A program made the translations under genes and the position numbers. A stretch of DNA of 64,000 nt, taken from contig NZ_JAKCLJ010000001.1 in assembly GCF_021412565.1 (NCBI RefSeq), positions 124,001 to 188,000 of the forward strand, in the 5' to 3' direction. The stretch comes from Shewanella sp. AS1. GTDB lineage: Bacteria; Pseudomonadota; Gammaproteobacteria; Enterobacterales; Shewanellaceae. Shown piece by piece: positions 51,996 through 60,453 of the stretch. How positions within the stretch are numbered: the stretch's first letter is position 1; each line of letters opens with the position of its first letter. The notes under the pieces were generated by a model that saw only the letters and a program-made list of their open reading frames with translations, made no database searches and was not told where the DNA came from.

Positions 51996-52029
51996 AGCAT
52001 CCAGCAGCCGGTAATACAGGGTATAGATA

Positions 52030-53379
52030 ATGGAAATCGGACTTTCATTACGCGCTAAGCTTATTCTGGCAAGTTTACTCACCTGTATGTTGGGCCTAGG
52101 GTTGTTTATTGGTCTGCTATATTGGCTAGCGCCAGCCGCATTATCTCAGTTAGCTTGGCCTGTGCTACTCGCCATGATGGCGTTGGCTCTGCTGTGTGCT
52201 TTGGCGCTGAGCCGTTATCTTACCCGGGATCTTGCCAGCGGATTGAGTGCGCTGGAAGTGGGTTTACTCAATTTCAAAGATAATGATTTCAGCGTGCATA
52301 TACCGCAGCAGGGGGATCGTCAGCTGCGCTCATTAGCCCATCTGTTTAATGAATCGGCTCAGGTGCTGCGCCGTGAACGTCAATATATCTATCAGCGCGA
52401 ACTGCTACTGGATAAGGTGATTCAGAATTCGCCGAATGTGATGCTATTACTCGATGACCAGCAAAGGGTGATTTATGCCAACGATGCGGCGCGGCACTTA
52501 TTCAATCATGGTGTACGTATCGAAGGTTTGAAATTAACTGAACTGCTTCAAGGCGTCGATGAAGAGTTAGCCGTTACCCTGAATAATCCCAAAGATGGTT
52601 TATTTACCTTAGCCGCAGCTAACGCTGACGCAGAGGAACAAACCTGGCACCTGTCCCGTGGACGCTTTCTGTTAAATGGTCAGTATCATCATCTTATCTT
52701 ACTGAAACAGATGACCCGAGAACTGAATCGTCAGGAGGTGGCGGTGTGGAAAAAAGTGATCCGCATTATCAGTCATGAGTTGAATAATTCTGTGGCACCG
52801 ATCGCATCCATGGTGAATTCGGGGCGTAAGATCACCGCTCCTCTTAACGATAAAAAACTGCAATTGATATTCGATACCATAGAAGACAGAACCAGTCATC
52901 TTAGTCAGTTTATCTTCAATTATGCCCGTTTTGCCAAGCTGCCATTGCCGAAGAAGAGTGTGATGGACTGGCAAAGATTTACCGCGCAGTTAGCACAACA
53001 TTATCACTTTGAGCTGGTGGGTGAGCTGCCATTACAAGCGGGTCATTTCGATCTTATTCAACTGGAGCAAGTGCTACTGAACCTGCTCAAAAACGCCCAT
53101 GAGTCTGGTTCCCACGCCGATGATATCTCGCTGCATATCTACTCGCATATTCAGGATCAAGACGCGGGAGTCACTATCGAGGTGAAAGATGCTGGCAGCG
53201 GCATGTCACCAGAGGTTCTGACTCAGGCACTGTTACCATTTTATTCTACCAAGCAATCGGGCACAGGGCTTGGTTTGCCTTTGTGTCGGGAGATCATCGA
53301 AGCCCATGATGGCCGCATCAGCTTGCATAACTGTGAACCTAAGGGACTGTTAGTTAGAATTTGGCTTCCGAATCGCTAA
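52030..53379 (+). CDS. sensor histidine kinase, NtrY-like
   Basis: A 449-residue membrane kinase. Two helices (about 13-35 and 42-62) are separated by only a few residues, so there is almost no periplasmic sensor domain. A HAMP-like and a PAS domain follow (to about 235), then the HisKA-type box S-H-E-L-N-N-S-V-A-P with His about 249, N-box N-L-L-K-N-A-H-E, D-A-G-S-G-M and G-T-G-L-G-L-P-L. The lack of a periplasmic domain suggests it senses a membrane signal or the transporter itself, as in BceS-type kinases. It ends at a terminator. Confidence 0.9.
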   Translation: MEIGLSLRAKLILASLLTCMLGLGLFIGLLYWLAPAALSQLAWPVLLAMMALALLCALALSRYLTRDLASGLSALEVGLLNFKDNDFSVHIPQQGDRQLRSLAHLFNESAQVLRRERQYIYQRELLLDKVIQNSPNVMLLLDDQQRVIYANDAARHLFNHGVRIEGLKLTELLQGVDEELAVTLNNPKDGLFTLAAANADAEEQTWHLSRGRFLLNGQYHHLILLKQMTRELNRQEVAVWKKVIRIISHELNNSVAPIASMVNSGRKITAPLNDKKLQLIFDTIEDRTSHLSQFIFNYARFAKLPLPKKSVMDWQRFTAQLAQHYHFELVGELPLQAGHFDLIQLEQVLLNLLKNAHESGSHADDISLHIYSHIQDQDAGVTIEVKDAGSGMSPEVLTQALLPFYSTKQSGTGLGLPLCREIIEAHDGRISLHNCEPKGLLVRIWLPNR

Positions 53380-53397
53380 TTTCTGATGGGGACAATA

Positions 53398-53423
53398 AAA
53401 ACACCGCCCATTGGCGGTGTTTT
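53398..53423. terminator. terminator between the kinase gene and pyrC
   Basis: An 11-bp perfect stem AAAACACCGCC / GGCGGTGTTTT with a four-base loop, between two convergent genes. Confidence 0.92.
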
Positions 53424-53451
53424 GATAGGGGCGTTGAGGCTAAAGCTAAGA

Positions 53452-54480
53452 TTAAGCTTCAAGCTGCCAGTCTATTTGTTCACCGGCGCGGATAGGCACC
53501 ACAGTTGAGTCGCCTAGGGGGTAAGTCTCTGGCACATTCCAAGAACGTTTCACTAAGGTGATGGTATCGCTGTTGCGCGGTAGGCCATAAAAATCCGGGC
53601 CGTTAAAGCTGGCGAAGGCTTCCAGTTTATCCAGCGCATTGACCGACTCGAACGCCTCGGCGTAGAGCTCAATGGCGGCATGGGCGGTATAAGAGCCGGC
53701 GCAGCCACAGGCGGCCTCTTTGCGATCTTTAGTGTGGGGCGCAGAATCTGTGCCGAGGAAAAACTTCTTACTGCCACTGGCAGCAGCGGCTAACAGCGCC
53801 TGTTGGTGGATATTTCGCTTCAAAATAGGCAGGCAGTAAAAGTGTGGACGAATGCCGCCAGCTAGCATGTGATTACGGTTATAGAGCAAGTGGTGAGCGG
53901 TAATGGTCGCCGCCACATTGTCGCCAGCGTTGGTGACAAACTCTACCGCATCCTTGGTGGTGATATGCTCCAGCACTATCTTAAGATTGGGGAAATCTTT
54001 GACCACCTGCTTGAGGGTGTTTTCGATAAATACTGCTTCTCGGTCGAAGATATCGATGGCGGAATCTGTCACTTCCCCATGAACCAAAAACAGCATACCC
54101 ACTTCCTGCATTGCTTCGAGCACTGGGTAGATATTCTTAACGTCGGTAACGCCTGAATCTGAGTTAGTGGTGGCACCTGCCGGATAGAGTTTGGCGGCCA
54201 CGACTTTGCCAGAAGCCTTGGCGGCGCGAATATCGTCAGCTGTTGTATTATCGGTAAGATAGAGCACCATTAAGGGTTCAAACTCAGTGGTCGACACGGC
54301 TTTAATGCGGTCGTAATAGCCGAGCGCCTGCTCGGCATTGGTCACAGGTGGAACCAAGTTAGGCATTATGATGGCGCGGCCCATATAGCGGCCTGCATCT
54401 TTCACTGTATCGGCAAGTACCTCACCATCGCGCAGGTGAATATGCCAATCGTCGGGGCGGATCATTGTTATTGTGGTCAT
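53452..54480 (-). CDS. pyrC: dihydroorotase
   Basis: Cyclises carbamoyl-aspartate to dihydroorotate in pyrimidine synthesis. The 342-residue product is the class II form (E. coli PyrC, 348). The metal ligands are in D-W-H-I-H-L-R-D at the N-terminus; A-K-L-Y-P-A-G carries the bridging Lys; V-H-G-E-V and L-E-H-I-T supply His ligands; L-G-T-D-S-A-P-H has the catalytic Asp. It is a single gene. Confidence 0.96.
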   Translation of the reverse strand: MTTITMIRPDDWHIHLRDGEVLADTVKDAGRYMGRAIIMPNLVPPVTNAEQALGYYDRIKAVSTTEFEPLMVLYLTDNTTADDIRAAKASGKVVAAKLYPAGATTNSDSGVTDVKNIYPVLEAMQEVGMLFLVHGEVTDSAIDIFDREAVFIENTLKQVVKDFPNLKIVLEHITTKDAVEFVTNAGDNVAATITAHHLLYNRNHMLAGGIRPHFYCLPILKRNIHQQALLAAAASGSKKFFLGTDSAPHTKDRKEAACGCAGSYTAHAAIELYAEAFESVNALDKLEAFASFNGPDFYGLPRNSDTITLVKRSWNVPETYPLGDSTVVPIRAGEQIDWQLEA

Positions 54481-54600
54481 GGGGATCCCGTTATTTTGCG
54501 TAGAGTGGCTGGATCTTATGTGGCCAGGCTTGTGCTGTAAAGGGCAAACTGGTTCGCCGCCGGATTTTACTTAAGGGCGCATTATTGAGAGGGATCAAGT

Positions 54601-54654
54601 TTTCGCTATTTCATTAGAAAAATATAATAAATAAAATTTTAATGAATAGCGAAA
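54601..54654. promoter_or_regulatory. AT-rich inverted repeat upstream of the persulfide reductase
   Basis: TTTCGCTATTTCATT (54601-54615) and AATGAATAGCGAAA (54641-54654) are inverted copies differing by one inserted T, separated by 25 AT-rich bases. It is centred about 130 bases before the persulfide reductase start and may be an operator or a transcription-blocking hairpin. The binding protein is unknown. Confidence 0.5.
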
Positions 54655-54758
54655 TATAATAGACTGCCGCATATTTTGTTGTTGATGGTTCTGGTTTTAT
54701 GCTTAGGTTAATGCCTGTACCTGATGGGGCATAGAGCGGAAATGAATAGAGGCTTTAG

Positions 54759-56411
54759 ATGAAAAGATTACTCATTATTGGTGGTGTAGCGGGTGGCGCT
54801 TCAACGGCGGCAAGGGCACGAAGACTGAGCGAAGATGCCGAGATCATCATGTTCGAACGCGGGGAATATGTCTCTTTTGCTAACTGTGGCTTGCCTTACC
54901 ACATCAGTGGTGAAATAGCCCAGCGCAGTGCCCTGTTACTGCAAACACCAGAGAGCTTTAAGGCGCGTTTCAATGTTGATGTGCGGGTACAGCATGAAGT
55001 GGTGGCTATCGACGCCAGTGCCAAGACAGTGTCGGTGAAAGATCTGCTTAATAATCAGATTTATCAGGAAAGCTATGATGCCTTGGTGCTCTCTCCCGGC
55101 GCGGCGCCTGTTGTGCCCCCCATTTCCGGTTTAGATAATCCGCTGACCTTCTCACTGCGTAATTTGCCAGACATGGATAGGATCATGGCGGTGCTGGCCC
55201 AGAGAAAACCGGCCCATGCCACAGTGGTGGGGGGCGGTTTTATCGGTCTTGAGATGGTAGAAGCCTTGCAACATATAGGTATCAAGGTGACTCTGCTTGA
55301 ACTGTCCAATCAGGTGATGATGCCAGTGGATCTCGAGATGGCCAACATGCTGCATCAGGAGCTGCTAGACAAAGGGGTTGAGCTGAAACTCAATTGCGGC
55401 CTGCAAGCCGTTGAACAGGATGGCGCGGAGTTGAACCTGTCGCTGAGTACAGGTGAGCAACTTAAGACAGAGCTGCTGATCACCGCCATAGGCGTGAAGC
55501 CAGAGATACGTTTAGCCGTGGACGCAGGACTGGCCATAGGCGAGCTGGGTGGCATAGTGGTGGATGAGCAGATGCGCACCAGCGATCCGGCGATTTTTGC
55601 CGTGGGTGATGCCATTGAGGAGACAGATCTGCTGACCGGAGAGAAGGTCCTTATTCCGCTGGCAGGGCCTGCAAATCGTCAGGGACGCATCGCTGCCGAT
55701 AATATCTTCGGCCATGAACAGAGTTATAACAAGACTCAGGGAACGGCGATTTGTCGCGTATTCGATTTAGCCGTCGCGAGCACTGGCCTGAGCGAGAAAC
55801 GTCTGCTTAAACTCAATATTCCCTATGACAAGGTGTATGTTCACGGCGCCAGCCACGCCAGTTATTTCCCAGGTGCACATCCGGTTTCCCTGAAACTGCT
55901 GTATAGCACAGAAGATGGTAAGATCCTGGGTGCCCAAGCTGTGGGCCGTGACGGCATAGATAAGCGTATCGATGTGCTGGCGGTGGCCATTCGCGCCGGT
56001 CTGACTGTCTATGATATGCAGGAGATGGAACTGACCTATGCGCCACCTTTTGGCTCGGCCAAAGATGTGCTGAATCAAGCCGGATTTGTGGCCTCCAATG
56101 CCTTGAAGGGGCTAAGCCGTTTGTGTCACACCCAGGAGATAGATGCCGTTAATGAACAGCAGATCTTGCTGGATGTGCGTAATCCTGGCGAGTTAGCCAA
56201 GATGGGCGCCATCGAAGGGGCGCTCAATATTCCTGTGGATCAGCTGCGTGACAGACTCAGTGAGCTACCAAAGGATAAAGAGATTTTGGTATTTTGTTAT
56301 GTGGGGCTGCGTGGTCATGTGGCCTACCGCATGCTGGTCAATGCCGGATTTAAGGCGAAAAATTTAACCGGTGGCCTAAAGACCTATCAGATGGTTAAGG
56401 CCCGTTACTAA
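54759..56411 (+). CDS. CoA-disulfide/persulfide reductase with C-terminal rhodanese domain
   Basis: A 550-residue flavoprotein of the CoADR-RHD group, which in Shewanella includes the NADH-dependent persulfide reductase Npsr. It would reduce CoA-persulfide, CoA-disulfide or polysulfide, releasing sulfide. Domains: FAD-binding G-G-V-A-G-G-A-S at the N-terminus, single active Cys43 in F-A-N-C-G-L-P-Y-H, NAD-binding V-G-G-G-F-I-G-L-E, dimerisation domain, then the rhodanese domain (about 455-550) with active-loop Cys about 513 in C-Y-V-G-L-R-G. It is followed 27 bases later by YeeE/YedE genes, supporting a sulfur-handling role. Confidence 0.9.
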   Translation: MKRLLIIGGVAGGASTAARARRLSEDAEIIMFERGEYVSFANCGLPYHISGEIAQRSALLLQTPESFKARFNVDVRVQHEVVAIDASAKTVSVKDLLNNQIYQESYDALVLSPGAAPVVPPISGLDNPLTFSLRNLPDMDRIMAVLAQRKPAHATVVGGGFIGLEMVEALQHIGIKVTLLELSNQVMMPVDLEMANMLHQELLDKGVELKLNCGLQAVEQDGAELNLSLSTGEQLKTELLITAIGVKPEIRLAVDAGLAIGELGGIVVDEQMRTSDPAIFAVGDAIEETDLLTGEKVLIPLAGPANRQGRIAADNIFGHEQSYNKTQGTAICRVFDLAVASTGLSEKRLLKLNIPYDKVYVHGASHASYFPGAHPVSLKLLYSTEDGKILGAQAVGRDGIDKRIDVLAVAIRAGLTVYDMQEMELTYAPPFGSAKDVLNQAGFVASNALKGLSRLCHTQEIDAVNEQQILLDVRNPGELAKMGAIEGALNIPVDQLRDRLSELPKDKEILVFCYVGLRGHVAYRMLVNAGFKAKNLTGGLKTYQMVKARY

Positions 56412-56438
56412 AAACTTGCTATTTTTAAGAGGTTTAGC

Positions 56439-56915
56439 ATGGTTTCAGATTATCTCACTTCGCTTGCGGGCGGCGTGTTAATAGGCTTAGCCGCCATACT
56501 CCTTATGCTGTTTAACGGCCGAATTGCCGGCATCAGTGGCATAGTGTCGGGCGCGCTCTGGTCAAATACGGCAAAGGGGTCAAATACTCAAAAGGGATCG
56601 CAAGCGAAAAAGGCCCAATTTGGTGTGATCCGCTGGCAATGGTACTTTCTCGGCGGCATCCTACTCAGCGGCCTGCTGATGGTGACTCCTCTTGAATCTA
56701 TGTTCAATGTGATGCCGGTCGAGCCGGCGAGTTTTGCCATAAGCCTGCCTGTGCTTCTGTTGTCGGGTTTACTGGTGGGACTGGGTTGCTGCCTAGGTAA
56801 TGGCTGCACCAGTGGTCATGGGGTTTGTGGTATGGGGCGTTTATCGTTTCGATCCATAGTCGCCACCTTACTCTTTATGTTGGTGGCATTTGTTGTCGCC
56901 AGCTTGCTGCATTAG
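56439..56915 (+). CDS. YeeE/YedE family half-transporter, first unit
   Basis: A 158-residue membrane protein with about four or five helices of the sulfur-transport (DUF395) family, whose members move thiosulfate or related sulfur species. The family signature G-L-G-C-C-L-G-N-G-C-T-S-G-H-G-V-C is intact, with its conserved cysteines. It is half the size of a fused YeeE and is followed by a second half-unit after 9 bases. Located directly downstream of the persulfide reductase. Confidence 0.88.
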   Translation: MVSDYLTSLAGGVLIGLAAILLMLFNGRIAGISGIVSGALWSNTAKGSNTQKGSQAKKAQFGVIRWQWYFLGGILLSGLLMVTPLESMFNVMPVEPASFAISLPVLLLSGLLVGLGCCLGNGCTSGHGVCGMGRLSFRSIVATLLFMLVAFVVASLLH

Positions 56916-56924
56916 GAGGCGGAG

Positions 56925-57389
56925 ATGAAAAAACTGATCGCCCTGTTATGCGGCTTTATCTTCGGCACAGGCTTATTGATGTCGGGCATGGCAAATCCAG
57001 ATAAGGTGCTGAATTTCCTTAACCTGACACTGATCTCCAGTGGTGAGTGGGACCCTTCTCTGATGTTTGTGATGGTCGGCGCCATCGGGGTCTATCTGCC
57101 CTGTTATCTTTTGATTGTCAAACCCAGAGCAAAAGCAAAACTCTCGCCGGTATTGGCGAGCCAATATCATCTGCCGACCAAAACCACATTGGACGCGCCT
57201 TTGGTGATAGGCTCGATATTATTCGGCTTAGGCTGGGGAGTGGTTGGGATCTGCCCAGGACCTGGGATAGTGAATCTCTCCAATGGCGATTGGCATGTGG
57301 CATTGTTTGTCCTGGCCATGCTCTTGGGAAGCTTTATTGCTCACAGACTGAAAACGGCTATGTTTGCGACCAAGGCAGTGCAGGCCTAA
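56925..57389 (+). CDS. YeeE/YedE family half-transporter, second unit
   Basis: A 154-residue membrane protein, the partner half of the preceding gene. It keeps the second-half signature G-L-G-W-G-V-V-G-I-C-P-G-P-G-I-V-N with one conserved Cys, and the N-terminal F-G-T-G-L-L-M-S-G-M-A-N-P-D-K-V-L-N-F block. GGAGG lies just before the ATG. Together the two would form one sulfur-compound channel or transporter feeding the reductase. Confidence 0.88.
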   Translation: MKKLIALLCGFIFGTGLLMSGMANPDKVLNFLNLTLISSGEWDPSLMFVMVGAIGVYLPCYLLIVKPRAKAKLSPVLASQYHLPTKTTLDAPLVIGSILFGLGWGVVGICPGPGIVNLSNGDWHVALFVLAMLLGSFIAHRLKTAMFATKAVQA

Positions 57390-57429
57390 TCTGTCTCGGT
57401 AAAATGATTTTGTTTGAAAACATGCTGAA

Positions 57430-57463
57430 AAAAGCCCGCCCGAAAATACTCGGGCGGGCTTTT
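57430..57463. terminator. terminator between YeeE/YedE and SufE-like genes
   Basis: A 13-bp perfect stem AAAAGCCCGCCCG / CGGGCGGGCTTTT with an eight-base loop, between convergent genes. Confidence 0.95.
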
Positions 57464-57480
57464 ATATGTCTAAACATCCG

Positions 57481-57960
57481 CTAATGAGAAGCCGCTTTGA
57501 TTGCCTGGGCGAGGGCGTATAAACCATTGGTGCGTGAAGGGCTTAACTGACCCGTGAGCCCGAGAGAATCAAAATAGCCGTTTATATCCAGTTGCTCTAT
57601 GGTATCGCCGTCTTGTCCGTGTGTGACCGCCAGTAAGAGTGCAATCAAACCTTTTACGATACGGGCATCACTGTCGGCGAGAAAGTAGTGCTTACCTTCT
57701 ATGCTGCTGTGATAAAGCCAGGCCTGACTTTCACAGCCTTTCACCTGTGCCTGCTCCACTTTTAGCTTGTCATCAAGGGGAGCTAAGGTTTTGCCCAGCA
57801 GCATGATCTCGCGGTAACGCTCTTGCCAGTTAGCCGCCTGCTTAAAGCGCTTGATGATCGCCTCGCTGTCGAAACTCTGCGCTAAAAATAGTGCTTCGGG
57901 GGGTTGTGCTGCATTGTTTGTTAAAGAATCGGTGTTTGAAGCATTCTTGATTGTAGCCAT
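57481..57960 (-). CDS. csdE: SufE/CsdE family sulfur acceptor
   Basis: A 159-residue protein that takes persulfide sulfur from its cysteine desulfurase partner and speeds turnover. The acceptor cysteine is in V-K-G-C-E-S-Q-A-W-L-Y, followed by D-S-D-A-R-I-V-K-G-L-I-A-L-L and the late G-L-T-G-Q-L-S-P-S-R-T-N-G motif. AAGGAAT precedes the ATG. It follows the desulfurase gene by 28 bases. Whether it is better called SufE or CsdE cannot be told here, since no sufBCD genes are adjacent. Confidence 0.88.
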   Translation of the reverse strand: MATIKNASNTDSLTNNAAQPPEALFLAQSFDSEAIIKRFKQAANWQERYREIMLLGKTLAPLDDKLKVEQAQVKGCESQAWLYHSSIEGKHYFLADSDARIVKGLIALLLAVTHGQDGDTIEQLDINGYFDSLGLTGQLSPSRTNGLYALAQAIKAASH

Positions 57961-57988
57961 AGTATTCCTTGATATTGATAGCGTCTGC

Positions 57989-59203
57989 TTAAGGCTGCAA
58001 TAATTCGATAACCGACTTTAACGCACAGATGAATCTGTCGATATCATCTTTGTTGCTGTAGACCCCGAGCGAAGCGCGGCAGCAGCCTTTTAAGCCCAAC
58101 GTTTGCATCAAAGGCATGGCGCAGTGGTGACCACAGCGAACGGCCACCCCTTGTTGGTCGAGCAAAATGCCGACATCCTGATGATGCTCGCCTTTAAGAT
58201 TAAACGCCACTGCACCTATATTATCCGGGTGGGCGCCAATCAGCTCCACCTCGTCGAGTGCCTTCAGGGATTGCTGCAGATAGTGTAGCAGCTCAGATTC
58301 CGCTTCCTGGATCTGAACCCGAGGTAACTCATTAAGAAACGCAATCGCTTCTCCCATGCCGATAACGGCGCTGATGGGCGGCGTACCCGCCTCTAAACGA
58401 TTGGGCAGGGTGTTAAATGTGGTCTGCTCGAAGCTGACCTGTTTGATCATCTCGCCGCCCGTGAGCAGGGGCGCGAGGGTATCGAGCAACGCAAAGCGGC
58501 CATAGAGTATGCCAATGCCCGTCGGACCATACATTTTATGGGCAGAAAATAGATAGAAATCGCAGCCAAGGCGGGTGACATCCACCCTCAGATGGGCAAT
58601 AGCCTGGGCACCATCGACAACTGTGATAGCGCCAGCGGCTCTGGCCTGAGCCAACATAGTCTCGATAGGGTTTCGCGTGCCCATCACGTTAGAGACATGA
58701 GTGAGACTGACTATGGCCGGTTTCTGGGCGAGCAGCTCCTGATAGGCGGCCTGATCCAGACGGCAGGTTTTATCCAAGGGAATGGGCTGGATGCGCGCGC
58801 CAGTTGCTTTGGCCAGCATCTGCCAGGGCACTATATTGGCATGGTGGGCGGCGCTGTCGAGCAGGATAAGATCACCCGGCTCTATTGTGGCGCTCAGGCC
58901 GTGAGCCAGAAGGTTGAAGCCTTCGGTCGTGCCGTGGGTAAAGATTATCTCATCGCGCCGCTCTGCCTTGATAAAGCCCTGAACAGCGTCACGCACCGCT
59001 TCATACTGGGCCGTTGCCCGGCTGGAAAGTTGGTGTGCAGCACGGTGTACATTGGCGTTATCCCTTTGATAATACTCATTTATGGCATCTATAACTCGCT
59101 GCGGTTTCTGGCTGGTGGCCGCAGTGTCGAGATAACAGAGCGGATGCTCGCCCAAGGTTTGAGCGAGTGCGGGAAACTGGCTGCGCACTGGGTTAAGGTC
59201 CAT
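57989..59203 (-). CDS. csdA: group II cysteine desulfurase (CsdA/SufS type)
   Basis: A 404-residue pyridoxal-phosphate enzyme that removes sulfur from cysteine. The PLP lysine is in F-S-A-H-K-M-Y-G-P-T-G, and the active cysteine is in V-R-C-G-H-H-C-A, the short-loop pattern of group II enzymes. S-R-A-T-A-Q-Y-E and T-H-G-T-T-E-G-F-N are also family blocks. It is paired with a SufE-like gene downstream, so it supplies sulfur for Fe-S or other trafficking. Upstream, tas ends at its own terminator, so this pair has a separate promoter. Confidence 0.9.
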   Translation of the reverse strand: MDLNPVRSQFPALAQTLGEHPLCYLDTAATSQKPQRVIDAINEYYQRDNANVHRAAHQLSSRATAQYEAVRDAVQGFIKAERRDEIIFTHGTTEGFNLLAHGLSATIEPGDLILLDSAAHHANIVPWQMLAKATGARIQPIPLDKTCRLDQAAYQELLAQKPAIVSLTHVSNVMGTRNPIETMLAQARAAGAITVVDGAQAIAHLRVDVTRLGCDFYLFSAHKMYGPTGIGILYGRFALLDTLAPLLTGGEMIKQVSFEQTTFNTLPNRLEAGTPPISAVIGMGEAIAFLNELPRVQIQEAESELLHYLQQSLKALDEVELIGAHPDNIGAVAFNLKGEHHQDVGILLDQQGVAVRCGHHCAMPLMQTLGLKGCCRASLGVYSNKDDIDRFICALKSVIELLQP

Positions 59204-59232
59204 AGAAATCCAAAAGCTGATAGAGAAGAAAA

Positions 59233-59262
59233 AACGCTAAGATCTTGGGAGATCTTAGCGTT
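59233..59262 (-). terminator. terminator of tas
   Basis: A 13-bp perfect stem AACGCTAAGATCT / AGATCTTAGCGTT with a four-base loop and a T-run on the minus strand, about 40 bases after the tas stop and 30 bases before csdA. Confidence 0.9.
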
Positions 59263-59304
59263 CATTGCAAGTGGCTTTTTAGCTTAATGCTACTTTGGCA
59301 AGGC

Positions 59305-60345
59305 CTAAGGGCATGGAATGCGATACAGCTGTGAGAGCTCATCGAGCCTGCTTAGCAGAGATGCATCCAGGGTGACTTTGATGCTGTCGATATTCTCTTT
59401 GAGCTGAGTTAGGTCGGTGGCACCGATAATATTGGAACCAACAAAGCGGCGACTGTTGACGTAGGCCAGCGCCATCTGCGCCGGGCTCAGGTTGAACTCC
59501 CGTGCCAGTTCCACATAGGCCTTGGTGGCATCCCATGCCATCTGTGAGCCTGTGTAGCGGGCGAAGCGTTTAAACAGGGTGAGGCGTGCGCCCTCGGGCC
59601 ACTGACCATCTAGATATTTGCCGCTAAGGGCACCGAACGCCAGAGGCGAGTATGCCAGCAGGGGCAGCTCTTCACGGTGAGCAATTTCCGCCATGCCCAC
59701 TTCGAAACTGCGGTTAAGCAGATTATAGGGGTTCTGCACGCTGATGATTCTGGGCAGGCCATGTTTCTCGGCCAGTTGCAGGTATTTCATCACCCCCCAA
59801 GGGGTTTCATTGGAGACGCCGATATAACGTATTTTGCCCGCTTTTATTAGTGCGGCCAAAGCCTCTAGCGTCTCAAGCAGCGGGGTGTATTGCTCGTTTT
59901 CTTTGGCATCATAATAGAGTTCGCCAAAGAAGTTGGTATTTCTGTCGGGCCAATGCACCTGATAGAGATCGATAGTCTCTATCTGCAAACGGGAGAGGGA
60001 GTCATCCACGGCCTGGTGGATATTACTCCAATCCAGCGCCATATTGGGGCGTATGCCATCACTCTTGCTGCCAGGACCTGCTATTTTAGAGGCGATGATG
60101 AGATTGTCTCTGTTGCCGCGGGATGTGAGGTAGTTACCTAAAATACGCTCGGTTTCCCCCTGAGTCTCGCCCCTTGGCGGCACGGGGTAGAGTTCGGCGG
60201 TGTCGATAAAGTTGACCCCTTGGCCTATGGCGTAATCCAGTTGTTCGAAGGCTTGGCTCTGGGTGTTCTGTTCGCCCCATGTCATGGTGCCGAGGCAAAT
60301 TTTACTGACGTCCAGGCTGGAATGTGGCAGTCGTCTATAGTCCAT
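59305..60345 (-). CDS. tas: NADP(H)-dependent aldo-keto reductase Tas
   Basis: A 346-residue TIM-barrel oxidoreductase. The N-terminal Y-R-R-L-P-H-S-S-L-D-V-S, G-T-M-T-W-G-E-Q-N and E-L-Y-P-V-P-P-R-G-E-T-Q-G-E-T-E match E. coli Tas (346) closely. Catalytic residues follow the family order (Asp in F-I-D-T-A, Tyr in E-L-Y, Lys in A-S-K-I, His in Q-V-H-W-P). The physiological substrate is unclear; E. coli Tas complements a tyrosine auxotroph under starvation. It is a single gene. Confidence 0.92.
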   Translation of the reverse strand: MDYRRLPHSSLDVSKICLGTMTWGEQNTQSQAFEQLDYAIGQGVNFIDTAELYPVPPRGETQGETERILGNYLTSRGNRDNLIIASKIAGPGSKSDGIRPNMALDWSNIHQAVDDSLSRLQIETIDLYQVHWPDRNTNFFGELYYDAKENEQYTPLLETLEALAALIKAGKIRYIGVSNETPWGVMKYLQLAEKHGLPRIISVQNPYNLLNRSFEVGMAEIAHREELPLLAYSPLAFGALSGKYLDGQWPEGARLTLFKRFARYTGSQMAWDATKAYVELAREFNLSPAQMALAYVNSRRFVGSNIIGATDLTQLKENIDSIKVTLDASLLSRLDELSQLYRIPCP

Positions 60346-60453
60346 TCATCTCTCCAGATGAGCAATAATGTTCACAGAGGCTAGCAAGCTTTATAAGTAA
60401 ACTCTAGCGAAAAAAATGCTCGCTAGCTAAATGATTTTAGATGATTTTATTCT

